Positions 22,173-35,000 of a stretch of 64,000 bases of DNA are shown here, piece after piece (position 1 is the stretch's first letter; every line of letters starts with the position of its first letter). Both the position numbers and the translations under genes were made by a program. The stretch spans positions 3,596,001 to 3,660,000 of the forward strand of contig NC_134751.1 of NCBI RefSeq assembly GCF_050436995.1, in the 5' to 3' direction. Origin of the DNA: Anticarsia gemmatalis (Eukaryota > Arthropoda > Insecta > Lepidoptera > Erebidae). The notes beneath the pieces are model-generated. The model searched no databases, was not told where the DNA came from, and was given only the letters and a program-made list of their open reading frames with translations.

Positions 22173-25100
22173 TCTTGCCTATTTTATTAGCGGGTTGTCT
22201 GTTTAAGTTCTGTAATGAGATACAGGTCGTCAAGTCATAATCCTGTCCATAATTTTAATCGAATGCTGGGCATTTTGTGTTTTTAATACCTACTACATTT
22301 TTTCTTTACAAACTTCTTTAAATTGATGGAATAATATCAGAAACAAAAATTCATATTATTGTTGATGTAAAGCATTTGAAAAACAAAATAAATAAGGGGT
22401 GTGATTTTGCCTACTATTAATAAACACATTTTAGGACAACAGTATATGCGTAAAATATTATTTTAAGCCACAAATAATTTCCATAAATAATAATTACTTG
22501 TCAATGTAAGCTTAACAAAATCCGACATAATTTCAGTTTCAGTCCCACTACACGTTACACAAACACGAACCATTTCAGACACAGTATTTCAGCCCACACG
22601 CTATGAATATTTAAAAACTAACATTCCAAAACCTACCGCAAAACTAAACGTCTCATAATTATACTGAAACACAATTAGTTTCATTGTTGTGTTGTACTTA
22701 ACTTACAAAAACAGTTTACTTACCCCAAGGGTTTATTACAATGGGGCTTCTAATTCAAACAATTTTACACAAAGCTTGAAAAACTAATTTGCTTGTCGTA
22801 ATGTTTTGGCATTGTTCATGGTCAACGTTTGAGATGGGACGTGGGTCAATATTGATGTAAGTTGGACGAATGTACTTTGTGTAGTTCTCAAGAAAGATCA
22901 GTGCATGTGTGTTGTGTATGTCTTATGTACAACAAAGCTATGTTTTGTTAGTGACTTGCTGGCTTTATTTAAAACGAAATCTTAAATTTCGTAAGCAGGT
23001 TGATGCTACATAGCTATTTATATAATTTCTAGTTGCAATTCATAATTTTGATTAAGATTTCAAATTAAGGGCATGACTGTGCTAGTATATAATAAAAAGT
23101 TTATAAATTTTATTGTAATCAAATATATTCATATTTTTCGCGACGTCAATATTTTACAACAAATTTTAATATGACTTACGTGAAACCCGACAGTATCGCA
23201 TGCGACATTAGACTGGAAATGCTACATTTAACTAGTAATTTAAGAGACAAATAACTAAAAATTACAAGTCATTACTTCAAACGAACAAAGCACATTATTT
23301 TCTAACCCAACTCAAGACCAATTATACTCAATAGTAAGTTAAAATAGCCTCATTCAAGTCCCACTGCAAGGTAATCACATAAACTTAATAAACATACGTA
23401 CATCTAGATAAAGGGTGCACGTACGGGTGTAAGGCATCGGTATTACTGACGACCATTGTGCATAATTAAAGGCAGGCTAGTTCGCTACATGCAAACAAGT
23501 AGAACTACGCTGTAATAATATGAGCCTAATAGCAGAGTCGAGTTTGCTTATACCTACCTAATTTATTTTTCAAAATTATCTAGAGTTGTTCTTGTGGAGT
23601 TCTATTCTTTTGTAAGCTAGCAGTATCTTTAAGGTAAAGCTAGTTTGAGAATAAATAGACAATTGATTTAATTTGATATTTGAAAGACTGGCTAGTATTT
23701 TTATAATGATGAAAATAAGTGTACTTTTACAGTCAAGTATTTTAGAGATATTTTAATTTTTTTTTTAAGTCGGTTTATAAGTAACTAATTAGTTATATTA
23801 TAGCTCTTTCAGAATTGTGTGCATACTTTTTTAGCTAAAAACATAGCATTTTTTTAATGGCCTAATATCTCCAACAGTTCTTAATGTGATTACAAGGTGA
23901 CTATGTACTTGCAACTATGAAATCGAACCATTTGACGCGTAGTGAGGAGGGTACATTTAGTTCAATCCCAAATTCATCAATAACCCTAGACAGGCTTTAT
24001 CAAAGATGACTGAATCTTGCTAATTGTTTACAGATTAGTCAGTGTAAGAGTCACCAAACTCTTCAAACGACGATAATAACAGGACACGAACAAATTAAAA
24101 CTTTTAAACGTCAAGTCAAATAGATAAATAATTTTATACAAAGTTCCCGTTTGATACACAAATCTTTTCCGTGGAAGGTTCTTTTAATAAAAACTTTGCG
24201 AGAGGCCCTTGAGTTATTATCTTATATTAACGGAGAAACTGCCTATATATCTAAAAACGGGACATTTCTCCCTAGTCTAGACACTTTAATAAGTTGCCAG
24301 TCACTAATGGGTCGGCGAATTAAAGAAATAGTCATTAGATCTTTCTTTTTAACTGTTTGGTGAATCTGTGCTTTATAATATGTTTTTGAATAGAAATGGG
24401 CAATTACTTTAACTAGTTTGTATTATGTATTGTCTTAAGTAGTGGCTGAGTATTATTCAAACTAAGCTTAACTTACGTGGCAAATACTTCACAACAGAAA
24501 GTCGGAGAAACGTCACGAATAATGAAATGATAATAGTATCGATACGTTTTCTAAGTATCTTTAAACTAAAATCTATTATTGATATTCAATAATAATTACT
24601 CATATCTCTTCACGGTGCCAAACTAAGTTTTTATGAGTCTACATAACGTAATTTTAAAAACGAATGTGTGCTTATATTAAGTAATATTTTTTACAATTCG
24701 TTTTTTAAGTCAAGAATGAACTGATGTAGCCCTATTAGTTTGAATAAAAACCCTGCTACAGTTATTACAACAATCTAAAATGTCTTACACAGAATCTACG
24801 CGCCATCTCATTACAAACTCAGTCCATGTGACAAGCAAAGTCTCAAGTAACTTTCTTTATTTATACCCAAGAACACTCAACCCTCACATAAAATATTCCC
24901 AAAAATGTAAATGGGTTTTCTTCCAAACATTTCTTATTTATAACTTAATACGTCAACTGCAAGCCTAACCCTGCGAACGCGATGCGGTCAAACAATGTAA
25001 TATTTTATTCACAACTTTATTTTTGTTCTGTCGACATTTCGCGAAGTTGCGTCGTGAAAACATACGAATGTCAGTGAAAATTCTCTGATACTTTTGTTAC

Positions 25101-27470
25101 TCGACAAAGTGAAGGAGGAAATGTGATCCAATATTTGCCTCAGAATTTTGTGCCTGTAATTTGAATATTTATGCTGTTTTGTTGATATTGTTTAAGTTTC
25201 TGTGAAAAAGATAATTGGATTTCTATTGTTATTCTATCTTTGTTGTTCCGAGATTTCTGTTCGTGATAGAAATATCAATGATGTAATGAGAAATATCGAA
25301 GCCTTTAGTTCATGTCAGGTTTCAATTTAGTTATGGAAATTTCAACCGCTTTTCCGAAGCAAGGTAAATGTCTTGCGAAAAAAAAGACTTAATGAATAGA
25401 GCTAATAAGTAACGTCTGTTTCGAAGAAAGCATTATTGTAGCATTAAGATTGTTAAATTAAAATCAAGCATAATGACAACTTCGTTGATATAGCTTCCTG
25501 CAAAAAAAATATTAACTTTAAAGCGAAATTACTTCAAAGAATCTCCCATTAACGACTAAAACCATTATTGTACCTGTATCGCGTCATAAACTGTCTTAAA
25601 GATTGTCTCTTAAAGACACTTTACCTCACATATTTAGTACCTACTACAGCAAATTATACACCATTTTAGAACATTCTAATAATTACTTTGTCTCGTTAAA
25701 CGCATTAATGATGCATGTTGTGAACTAAGTTTCACAATTATGACTGTTACCTGACACTTAAGTCTATTATTATTCTAAGACTTAATTTCAACTTGAGAAC
25801 TCTTAAGCGGGCGTACGTGGATACAATTGTTAATTGTACCTTTAGTCAGGTGCTTTGTATGTATATGACTGAGGACCCCCTTTTGTAGGGGAGGGAAACC
25901 TACGCAGTTAGGGTGGTTGAAACGGAAAAGAAAAATTGACAATGTGTTTCCTTCCTACTGAAATTCGCTTTCGCTTTTTAAATTGACTGAAATATATTTT
26001 AGTTAATAACAATGATTGGTTTGATGATAATTCGTTTCATTTTTTACCATCTAAGAGTTGTCAACTCTAGACTGAGAAATTATTTTAGGAGCATTTTTAT
26101 CATTTTTATGCGTGTTATTTTGCAGTAAATAAAAATCAATAGATACATCAACCTTAAAAAAGTATTGAAAATGTTGAAAATATTGATGCCTTTTAGCAGT
26201 TTTATGGAAGTTAAATAAAGGAAACATCGTTGTCGCAGTAATACTCTCAATATAGTAATAAAAAAAGCTGATTAAATTGTGTTGTAATCGCATCTCGAGA
26301 TTAAATCGTTAGGCATAAACACGTCGACAGAAGAGGGTTAATTCACTTAACTGTAAAGTATTACATAAATATTTATTTCCATTCCAGTTTAATTGTTGTC
26401 CAAAGGCTACTCGCGCTGAATAGCAAATAAATCTCTATTGTAACACACAAGCGAATTTCAATCTTATTACAACGAAATAAGATCTAATATTTAATGTTAA
26501 TGGCTTTCAGCCATATAAACCCTGGCTGCAGTCACAAACTCTTTTGCCGGTTACGCGCGTGACTCAATTATGAATAACTTTATATATTTTTGTTATATTT
26601 TTATTGCGGAACTGCGTCTTTTGGAGGGCAAAATTATATTTGCTTGATAAAGAGCTTTTCGTGCTGACGTGGACGGAATCATAGGTAGAAAGGAAGAACA
26701 TAAAACTTAGATATTTAAAAAATATATATACAACAGTAATAATGAAATATTCCCAAAATGTTGCAAAAAGAGTACTACAGTTTACTTTTAAGTGTTACAT
26801 TATGAAAACTATAGAGGGCCATTCTCAATAAATTTTAAGTACCAGACAGTTTTTGAATCCGCCCGATAGATAGCAATAGTATCGCGTGTTTATTTTTCCC
26901 GTACATGTAATTTCTGTCTACTTTTTAAAACCATCGTAAATTTTCTCTTACTAGAAACATGATTGATCACTGTGATGAAAAAAAATCGAGTGTATCGTAC
27001 CGTACTCTTGAAGCAATTTGTAGAACCCCCTCGAGGGGTGTATTAATGACGGCAGGCGATGAGATGGAAACTTATTTGTACACTATCGCCATCTACACAT
27101 CTATTGCTTGACTAGTTTGGAACGATACTGATATGATTTTGATTAATGAGTTTTTGGTTGAAGTGGAAAGTTTTTAAGCTGTGTTGGAGTTTCGATACTC
27201 GTGTAATTTATAATAAGATTATGTAGGTTTATACATTGTTGACTGAACAGATGCTCAATTTGTTTGACAAATACATAGAATTAGATTTAAGACGTTGTTG
27301 ACGCAGATTGCAAATCTTTCTTTATAGGCTGAAAAGATTGTCTGACAAAAATACAATACACAGAAGGCGTAATTTTCTTCTAGATGCGAGAACATTCTCT
27401 GTCTCTGTTTAAAGCTAGAACAAAATTAGAGTATAAAAAGGTCTTAACAAAACTATTTACCTTTCAATAC
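22173..27470. other. No gene seen
   Basis: Long AT-rich stretch without an element I can name. The frames at 24151-24363 and 24780-24968 have no splice support and look like chance. Confidence 0.5.
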
Positions 27471-27484
27471 GTGCGCAGTCGCGC

Positions 27485-27525
27485 AAAAATATGGTACAAG
27501 TTACTATAACTTGCACCATATTTTT
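27485..27525. repeat. Near-perfect 19-bp inverted repeat
   Basis: The left arm aaaaatatggtacaagtta (27485-27503) pairs with 27507-27525 with one mismatch; the loop is cta. A further gtgcg (27471-27475) and cgcac (27540-27544) could extend it to a 74-nt hairpin with an internal loop. Confidence 0.8.
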
Positions 27526-28138
27526 CAACAATATTTGAACGCACTCCAGTGATTTACGAGTTTGTTTGTTATTCCAAATCAAAAGCACCACAAAACAATC
27601 AACACTGGCACAAACGCTTATACATTCCAGCCACAAAAATTCAATATCGTAACTATTTATTTACTCAATCGGCATACCTGTAAGCTTTGAAGCGTTTGCG
27701 AACAAAACTAGTTTTGTCTCGGTTAGGTAAATTTGTTAAAACTTGGCGCACGGTGTGGCCTCGCAAAATTTTGGGCTCAGACCACTATAATTGGGTTCGG
27801 GAACAATTTGCGATGCTGGTTAGTCTTTGTGAATGCCGTGAGGGCCCATATTCGCTTGTTTATTGTTTGTTTTGCACAGTCATTGGTACGTAAACGTTTT
27901 AATAAAACTGATTACTTAAGGCAGCGGTTTGTGTTACGTAGAGCGGGGTCTGAAAGAGAATTTAAAATTCGTGTTATAAGCGTCATTACTGATCGTCATG
28001 CATGGCGCGTTTAATGTTAAAAAGATAATATTTTTGTTAAAAAGATAAATACCAAGCTAAAAAGTGGCCTGGCAACCACCTTAGCCATATAAAACGCTCG
28101 CTGGTTGATATTATTTTAGCGCTATTATGTGAATATTA

Positions 28139-28338
28139 TCCATACTAATATTATAAATGTGAAAGTAACCCTGTCTGTCTGTCTGTTACTCAATCACGGA
28201 TAAACTACTGAACCAATTTGCATGAAATTTGGTATGGAGATATTTTGATACCCGAGAAGGGACATAGGCTACTCTTTACCTCGGGAAAATGGGGATGGGA
28301 AAATTCAGGTTACGGACGAAGTCGCGGGTAAAAGCTAG
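28139..28338 (+). mobile_element. Non-autonomous Helitron-like element, subfamily D
   Basis: It starts A|TCCATACTAATATTATAAATG and ends gtcgcgggtaaaagCTAG|T. Inside are a (CTGT)n run and aattggtatggagatattttg-like sequence (gaaatttggtatgg), typical of this repeat in moths and butterflies. An alternative reading is the 3' end of a non-LTR element, but the A/T insertion context favours a Helitron. Confidence 0.65.
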
Positions 28339-28799
28339 TAATTATAATATTTGTGAAATGTTAACTATACTTATGTTTGAATAAATAATCATCATATCGT
28401 GTGGTAAATGGATAACTTGTTACGAATTAGTTTATGTTTAATGACGCTTATTTAGATTTGGGATGAAACCAATAAGGATTGTAATTGTATTGTGCCAGCT
28501 CTTGATGACAAATGAAGCGTATTTAATTGTTGTAATTAAATTTATAATTACAAATTCTATGATTAATGTATCACTTGTTTCAATTAAGAAAATTTGTTTC
28601 TTTATTATTTTTTCAGTTCAAAGGCTTGTGTTGGTATGATAATTTAGTACGATATTAGGTTTAAGGACATTAGGTTAGTTGTTGTTACAAGAAAATTTTC
28701 AGGCAACTGACAAGGTAAATCGTTTACTTAGTATAAACATAAATTAAGTAAAACATAAAGACTTATATGTATATAAATTTTCATTAGAGGGACTCACAT

Positions 28800-28885
28800 T
28801 GTTAATGGCACAACGTAGGTGTATTTCATACATCTCCGCCTACACTTTCGGGTATAAAAGCCATGATATTATGTATGCAAAGACT
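28800..28885 (+). repeat. SINE-like tail
   Basis: The sequence catctccgcctacactttcg followed by ggtataaaagccatgatattatgtatg; a lepidopteran SINE-type 3' end. Confidence 0.5.
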
Positions 28886-29313
28886 GCTGCGGCGCGTAAC
28901 GAATTCTATTAGGTACCAAAACTAAAAATCAATACGATACAGGTACTAAAACGTGTATTTGAAACAAATATTTTTTATTCATCACAGCTTGTGAAGTATG
29001 AAATATGCGTATAAATTTTATATTGCTCTCTCGCTCTCGCATTGGCCTACATAACCGGTGCCCGTGGTCGTTCCTGCGGAAGTTTTACGTTATTAAACAC
29101 GTACAACCTTCACCCGCTGCTCTTTGCCCAAATAATCAATTGCATATTTTATTTGCGTTACTCATATACATTTATATTAGGTTTTAACTTAATATAGAAG
29201 TTGATGTTTTAATTGAAATAAGCCGTGTTTATGAATTATGTGTGAAAGATTAAATAAAAGGTTTGTTTCCAAGACGATGACATTCTATTGACTAATTATT
29301 ATCATCCTTACGA

Positions 29314-29494
29314 CTACAGCTCGATTCTATAACAATATCAACTATCGGCAACCGGCTAGCTATCGATAAAATTTGGTATGAAAATATGATCAGCACCCGC
29401 TACTACAGTACTACATCTATTTTTGCAGCACATTTTAAATGTAAAACTCGATTGTACCAAATGTAGAGAGAGAGAGAAGAGAAGTACGCTACTG
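29314..29494 (-). mobile_element. MITE family copy 5 with GA expansion
   Basis: Inverted copy: ctacagctcgattctat at one end and gaagtacgctactg at the other. It carries caaccggctagctatcgata and gcagcacattttaaatgt. The region beside the second terminal repeat holds a short (GA)n run (29463-29482) not seen in the other copies. Confidence 0.75.
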
Positions 29495-30162
29495 ATAAAA
29501 AAACATAATTTTGAGCAATGTTTTCTAACACTTTTGATGGTAGTGGCCTACCTTAATTTTGATTATTTCTAATTAAACGAAAAAGTCAAAGTCGACAATC
29601 AACAATCCTTCATACTATTTGTCTCCGTGGCACTAGTTTAGCAGAACGAGACGCCTCATCCCGTCTAATGTTCTTAACATAAGCAAATAACTGCTCAATA
29701 CTCTACAAAAGTCAATAGCTATACTCGTTAACAAGTTGTTTTAATCACGACTACCATTCAATGAAACATTACATATTAAAATGTTCGCTTCAGCTCATAG
29801 TAATAAGCCAGCTTCATAATTAATTGTTTCACGCCCATATTTCAATCGAAAAATGTTCTGCTTTTATTGGAATACAATGCAAATCCATTCTCCATTAACC
29901 GGATCCTATTAATCTTTAATAGGGACCAGTGTTCGGTTGAATATATTACAATGGGCATTTAATATTTCAAACTTTTGTACTGTAAATATATTTTTGAACA
30001 GTGGGATATAAATATACTGTATTATGTGTTGTAACTCAACTGAGGTCGGGTAAGGGTTTAGTTATAGCGTTGTGCACATATGAAATGTGCTATTAAGAGT
30101 AAAATAAATGCTTTTTGTGTCTCAGCAAGAAGTGATTTTAGTTTTTATAATATATTTATTTA

Positions 30163-30302
30163 CTAGCGTTTTCTTTCACTATATAAAGATTGAATAAAAT
30201 AATAGCCTTTCTTGATCCCCGGTTTTCAATAGTAACTGTGTCCAAGCGAAATTTCACCCAAATCAGTTTAGCGGCATAGCCGTGAAAACGTTATCATATT
30301 AG
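30163..30302 (-). mobile_element. Diverged Helitron-like element, subfamily D
   Basis: Begins a|ctagcgttttc on the plus strand (the 3' CTAG end of a minus-strand element). It contains gaaatttcacccaaatcag and gccgtgaaaacg, which match the subfamily D core. The 5' end has decayed. Confidence 0.45.
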
Positions 30303-31800
30303 AGAGACTAGAAAATAGATAATGAAACTAAAAATAGATCTTATTATTCAGATAAACAGATTTTCGCATAATTAATATTAAATAAGTGTTAAAGGTACGA
30401 ATTATAAAATTTGTGACCTTATACCATTAAAGTGAAGCCAAACTTTATACATTTCCAGATTTTTTAAATAGGAAGTGCTAAAGTAAGCCCATCAAAACGA
30501 AATGTGTACTCAACATAAAATTCTAAAGAAAATATTGTCTTTTATACCACTTTGCATGGAAAGATAAAATATAAAAATGTCGGTAAAATTTTAATATCAG
30601 GTTTATAAAGGTAGATAATCAAGTCGAGACGCTAAATCTCTGAGTTTATAAGCCCTGAAGAATTCTGTGATACTGTAAGTGGAAAAAGTCTATAATATCC
30701 TTGAATATTCTATCTAATAAGTACTAGATTCTTGGTAGATTGTCGTTCAAGTGGAAAGATTAGTCGTAATATTCCGATCATTTTATATCACAAAGAGATT
30801 TCTTAGTAATTACTTTACTTTATACACTACTTGATCTACCACTTTTAATTTTGTAATATTCTTGTAACTACGTAGCAATACTTAAGTCTCACAACTAGAC
30901 CCAATCAGATTAGACAGGAGTATCAACAAAATCCCTAATTCCCCCCTAATTTTTAACATCCCTTCATGTCCATACTTATTTTTTAGCATTTTCTATTTTT
31001 TATTTTATTTTAACACCAGTCTAAAGAAGTGTAATAATATCCTAGCAACTAAACAATTTAATAATAAAAAATATTTATTCACAAATTCAGTTTGCGTTTT
31101 CTCACTACATTGTTTCCGAAACAGTTAAACGTCCGACTCAGAGAATTAGAAAACCAAAAAATCCCGTCGGAATTTGACGCTCTGCTTACCAGGAAAGGAT
31201 AAAAGCGAAGATACAAAGTAAATGTTTGGATAGAACATGACGTTCTTTGTTCGAGATGACAACGGTGCGACGTGCGGACTACCACAGGAAATAAAGATGA
31301 TGTGGGCGTTTAATGCTCTTATCATTTCTGATCTTTAGTTTACATGAAGAGTTGCCTTTTGAAGTCTGAGGATAAAGTCAACTTTTGCGGGTATGTTTGC
31401 TTTGATTTTTTTACGGAAATAAAAATTATGCTGTAATATTTTATTGAAAGGATTCGTGAAATGTAAAAGGAATTTATATTATTTACTGCATCATGTAGAG
31501 ATTAGGTCAATGTTGAATGTTTACACGTAGTTGTTATTTATTATGAGGATCTTTCAGATCAGAAGTTTGTAGCGTAATTTAAGACTGACAAAACATAATT
31601 CATCTAAACAAATATGAAATATACTAATCATTTAACTGTCATTCCTGTAATAAATTTTGAAGTTCATATTTTCTTTTGCTAGAAAAATAGAATATAAAAT
31701 ATGAATACCACTGCGAGAAAAAACAGTAGCGTGTATACTATAAGGTTGACCTATCAAAATACGCTAAAGGTACACAACATTTCAAAACAAAAGCACTCAC

Positions 31801-31879
31801 CATATTCCGGACATATGATGCAAAAAGCCACAGCCAGGAAAAAGCCGATCACCTCCCCACAGAATCCTTTGAAGGCCAT
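31801..31879 (-). CDS. First coding exon of an unidentified secreted or membrane protein
   Basis: Read on the minus strand, this segment starts with ATG at 31879-31877 in good context (A at -3, G at +4) and encodes 26 residues plus one base before a GTGAGT splice donor at 31800-31795 (phase 1 intron). The peptide begins MAFKGFCGEVIGFFLA and continues with Val, Ala, Phe, Cys, Ile, Ile, Cys, Pro, Glu, Tyr. A lysine near the start followed by a hydrophobic run looks like a signal peptide or a first membrane segment. An in-frame TAA lies at 31897-31895, which supports this start. A phase 1 intron just after a signal peptide is common in genes for extracellular, for example immunoglobulin-domain, proteins, but that is general knowledge and does not identify the gene. 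I did not find the next exon with confidence, so the first coding intron may fill much or all of 1-31800. Seen: start, donor, hydrophobic run. Inferred: secretion or membrane insertion. Confidence 0.72.
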
Positions 31880-31894
31880 TTTTCCACTTTTTGT

Positions 31895-32074
31895 TTAACC
31901 AACGCTGGCTTTTACCGACATCGTCACTCTTTCTATTTTTCACAATTTCTCACTAAAAACCCTTCGGCACACTCATCGTTCTTTGTGCTACATTCGACTT
32001 TTTAATCGGCATCGTTCTTCAAACAGGATTTATCTTGGTACGTGTTGTTCCGCACAGATGTGGGCTGGTTACAT
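31895..32074 (-). promoter_or_regulatory. uORF-rich 5' leader
   Basis: Four separate upstream start codons precede the main ATG. The first three bases of the exon give ATG directly followed by TAA (32074-32069). A 19-codon uORF runs from 32012 to 31953. A second start-stop pair, ATG TAG, is at 31993-31988. An 8-codon uORF starts at 31921 and ends with TAA at 31897-31895; it is in frame with the main start, 16 bases upstream of it. Leaders of this kind usually lower or condition translation of the main frame (established for eukaryotic mRNAs); that this happens here is inference. Confidence 0.5.
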
Positions 32075-35000
32075 CTGGAAAGATAGAAAGGTTTTTCGTT
32101 AGAACAATTTGTTAGGTTTTATAGAATGTTCGGTTTCGTTCAAACGATACGAGGGATTTTAGATTTCTGTACAGCTTGAAAAAGATCACGAATGATTTGC
32201 TTCACTGTGTTCCGGCTGCTATAAAAGTTGGTGCAACAAACTATCGCACATTTCTGTAGCACATATTTCAGAGATTGTGTTTTTACACATAGCATTATAA
32301 CTACTTATGAACATACTGCTTTATGTAATTAAAACTATATAATAATAATTTATTTTAAAATTCAGTTGACTGGCTAACTTACAAGACTGAAAGTAAAATT
32401 AAATATTTAACTTTGATAGTTTAAGTCTACCAAAACTATGCTAAACACAAACCACAATCAATACAACCAAACAGCGCTTTAACTAAAAGATATTGTTCCC
32501 ATAAATTCACTTAGAAGATCGTAAAGTTTTTACATCGTCCACAAAACTTACGGTGTTATAATGTAAATGAGTTCTGTAACTCTTTTTTATTTAAATCTTC
32601 GCCACGTTTAGAATAAAACCTGGCAATTTGTGAATGTTTTTTTTTTAAATTGACGAACAATTTTTGGAAAATTAATAGAAAATCATTTTCCGCATTAACG
32701 AAAGCATGGCCTAAAAGTTGTCTTATCGAGGCTATTATAGTTATTTTCAACACAAAAACATTTGCCATCGATTGAAATGTTTGATTCGAACTGATTTTGA
32801 TCAATTATTTATTAAAGTTACACAGAAATTTTGAGAATATGAAGTTGTCCAGCTACTTTTAGAGCTGACTGTACCACTACTCGCCTTGATAACAAAATAC
32901 AATCAGTTATTTTTCTTAATTATCATGGTAAACAAAATATTCTCCTTGCACAGGAATTAATTCCATCGCTTTGACAAACAGGCTTCGTAAACACCATGCC
33001 CAAATTCTCACCACTTCGACTAAACGTGACAAGTTTAATCTCACTGGATGGCGATCGCGGGGAAAACTTGTAAAAAATGTGTGGCCACACTCATAAATAC
33101 TTGTAAACAAGACAGCTCAATCTTAAACTTGTGGTGGAATTTACCAACTCACTCGAACTTTCATGGGCTGTGGTTAGACTTACAGTGTTAAAAGGAGACA
33201 AAAAATATTTAATAATGCATTTTCATTTTGGTAAACCTGATTTGATTTTTATGAAATAATTTGAAACTTATTGGATCATGAACAATTATGGATATCTTAC
33301 TATTTTAATGAGAATATATTGTTCTATTCTTTATGTATGTACGCTTGAAGAGCAAATTTTAACTATAATAAAACACAAATTTGAGAACTTAATAAATCAG
33401 CAGCTTAATAGTATAGATTTAAAAAAGCGAAATGTTTTTTCTTAAAGTTGGTAAATATTTGACCTATCTTTGAAAACCTGATGAAGCTATAATAAAGCAT
33501 GCCATAATAATATTATGATCAACGTAAATAACTAGAATACAAAGACCCAATTATTTGTCCACGTATCATTAAAGCACATTTTCTGATCTCACCAAACATT
33601 ACCTGTGCAAAAGCCTTACAATTCTTGGCAAGTAATATTTATCTATTTGTCACCTCGGCCCATATCGCTACAATTATTTGACAATCAATCACTATCAGAC
33701 GTAGTCCCGGCTGGCGATATTTTGTGAAGACTGATACAAAGGCGTTGCTATCCATCTTCTTCACCGTCCATAGGTTCCGAAAATTAGTGTCCTTTTCTTT
33801 TGTTAAACGTTTTGAATACTAGCTTTTAGGTGATTTGAAATAGAGCCGAGTTTTCTGTGTTAGATATTGCTATTACGGTGTTAAATGTGTTGTTTTAGAA
33901 GTTTTTTTTCTTTTTGCTTACCTTTAAGATATACCTATCCTCTCGTCAGGCACATTGGTATTGAAATATTGGTACATACGAAGAATAAAGTTTAACTACA
34001 ACTATATAGACTTTTAAAATAGTCCTCAGGAATTAATCAAAATGTATGATTCATTTTAGTTACGAGCATTAGTAAATAATATGAAATGAGTAAGTCTATT
34101 TTATATCATGTCCATTAACAAAACATGAAAACAGTTGTCGTTTGCACTCACATAAAAGTAGCTATCACAATACGAAACTCCCCTACAATATTTAGCTTGG
34201 TATCCCTAGAGGCTACATTATATTTCTAAATTCGTCCTTAGTCGTACTGACAATGAATACTTAACATGTGCGGTCACACCACCGTTTTATTCCAAAGAGT
34301 AATTTCTACAGGAAAAGGTTTTCTTTACGGGTAAAAGTTTGCTACTTTGTCTGCTGCCTTGCATTCTTAGTGCTACTATCTTGACTGTAACAAGTTAAAA
34401 GCGTGCTTATCCTACGTGTCTTATTCTAAGAATTCTAGTACCATTTCTTGGTTCACAATTGCGTAACTTTTAGTTTGGTGTAAAAAATACAAATAAAGTG
34501 TATGGTATATTTAAACTGTCTAATTTTTTTGTAAGAAGCAGCAAATTTTCACCATTATCTGTTAATATGTTCATACCTAAATGGTATATATAAAAAACCT
34601 ATGGTTTAGCCATAGAAACATAGCAGATAGAATGTTGTATATGTATCAATCTTATGTATGATGCTTAGAAGAAGACGAAAAGTCTTACGGAAACTGGACC
34701 CGCTCAGTATTGAGCCCACACGCGACCAGAGAAGTTTTCAACTGGACCCGGGGGTCCTCTTGATTACTTTGAACTTATTTTCTTACGTATTTGTTTATTT
34801 TCCGACAAATAATTGCGCCAATGATGTAATTGGCTAAGCCTCAAGGAGGCTTAACCTCAAGGTAAGTTCAATTTTTCATTATCGCATCTGGAAACTTCTG
34901 TGTACAAAATAAGCCCTACCTATTCATATTATGAAACCATTAAAATACCCACTACTTTCTTTCTATCAAATAATCACATGTATCGCATTACATTTGTTCG

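Larger units (their letters stand above)
31801..32074 (-). other. Exon carrying 5'UTR and start codon
   Basis: The upstream boundary on the minus strand is a strong acceptor: CTAAC (branch-point-like) about 30 bases before the junction, then a pyrimidine-rich stretch ending tctttccag, with the exon starting at 32074. The downstream boundary is the GTGAGT donor at 31800. The exon is 274 nt: 195 nt of leader and 79 nt of coding sequence. The acceptor implies at least one more untranslated exon at higher coordinates; I could not place it. The leader is richer in GC than the flanking DNA. Confidence 0.65.

Noticed and set aside
27687..28014. Two overlapping plus-strand frames of 68 and 93 codons
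   Set aside because: Different frames compete over the same GC-richer patch and neither has splice support or a recognisable motif.
30630..30674. Possible terminal exon joining the start exon at 31.8 kb
   Set aside because: A good acceptor is present and the phase would fit, but the result is a protein of under 40 residues from AT-rich sequence; acceptors like this arise often by chance.
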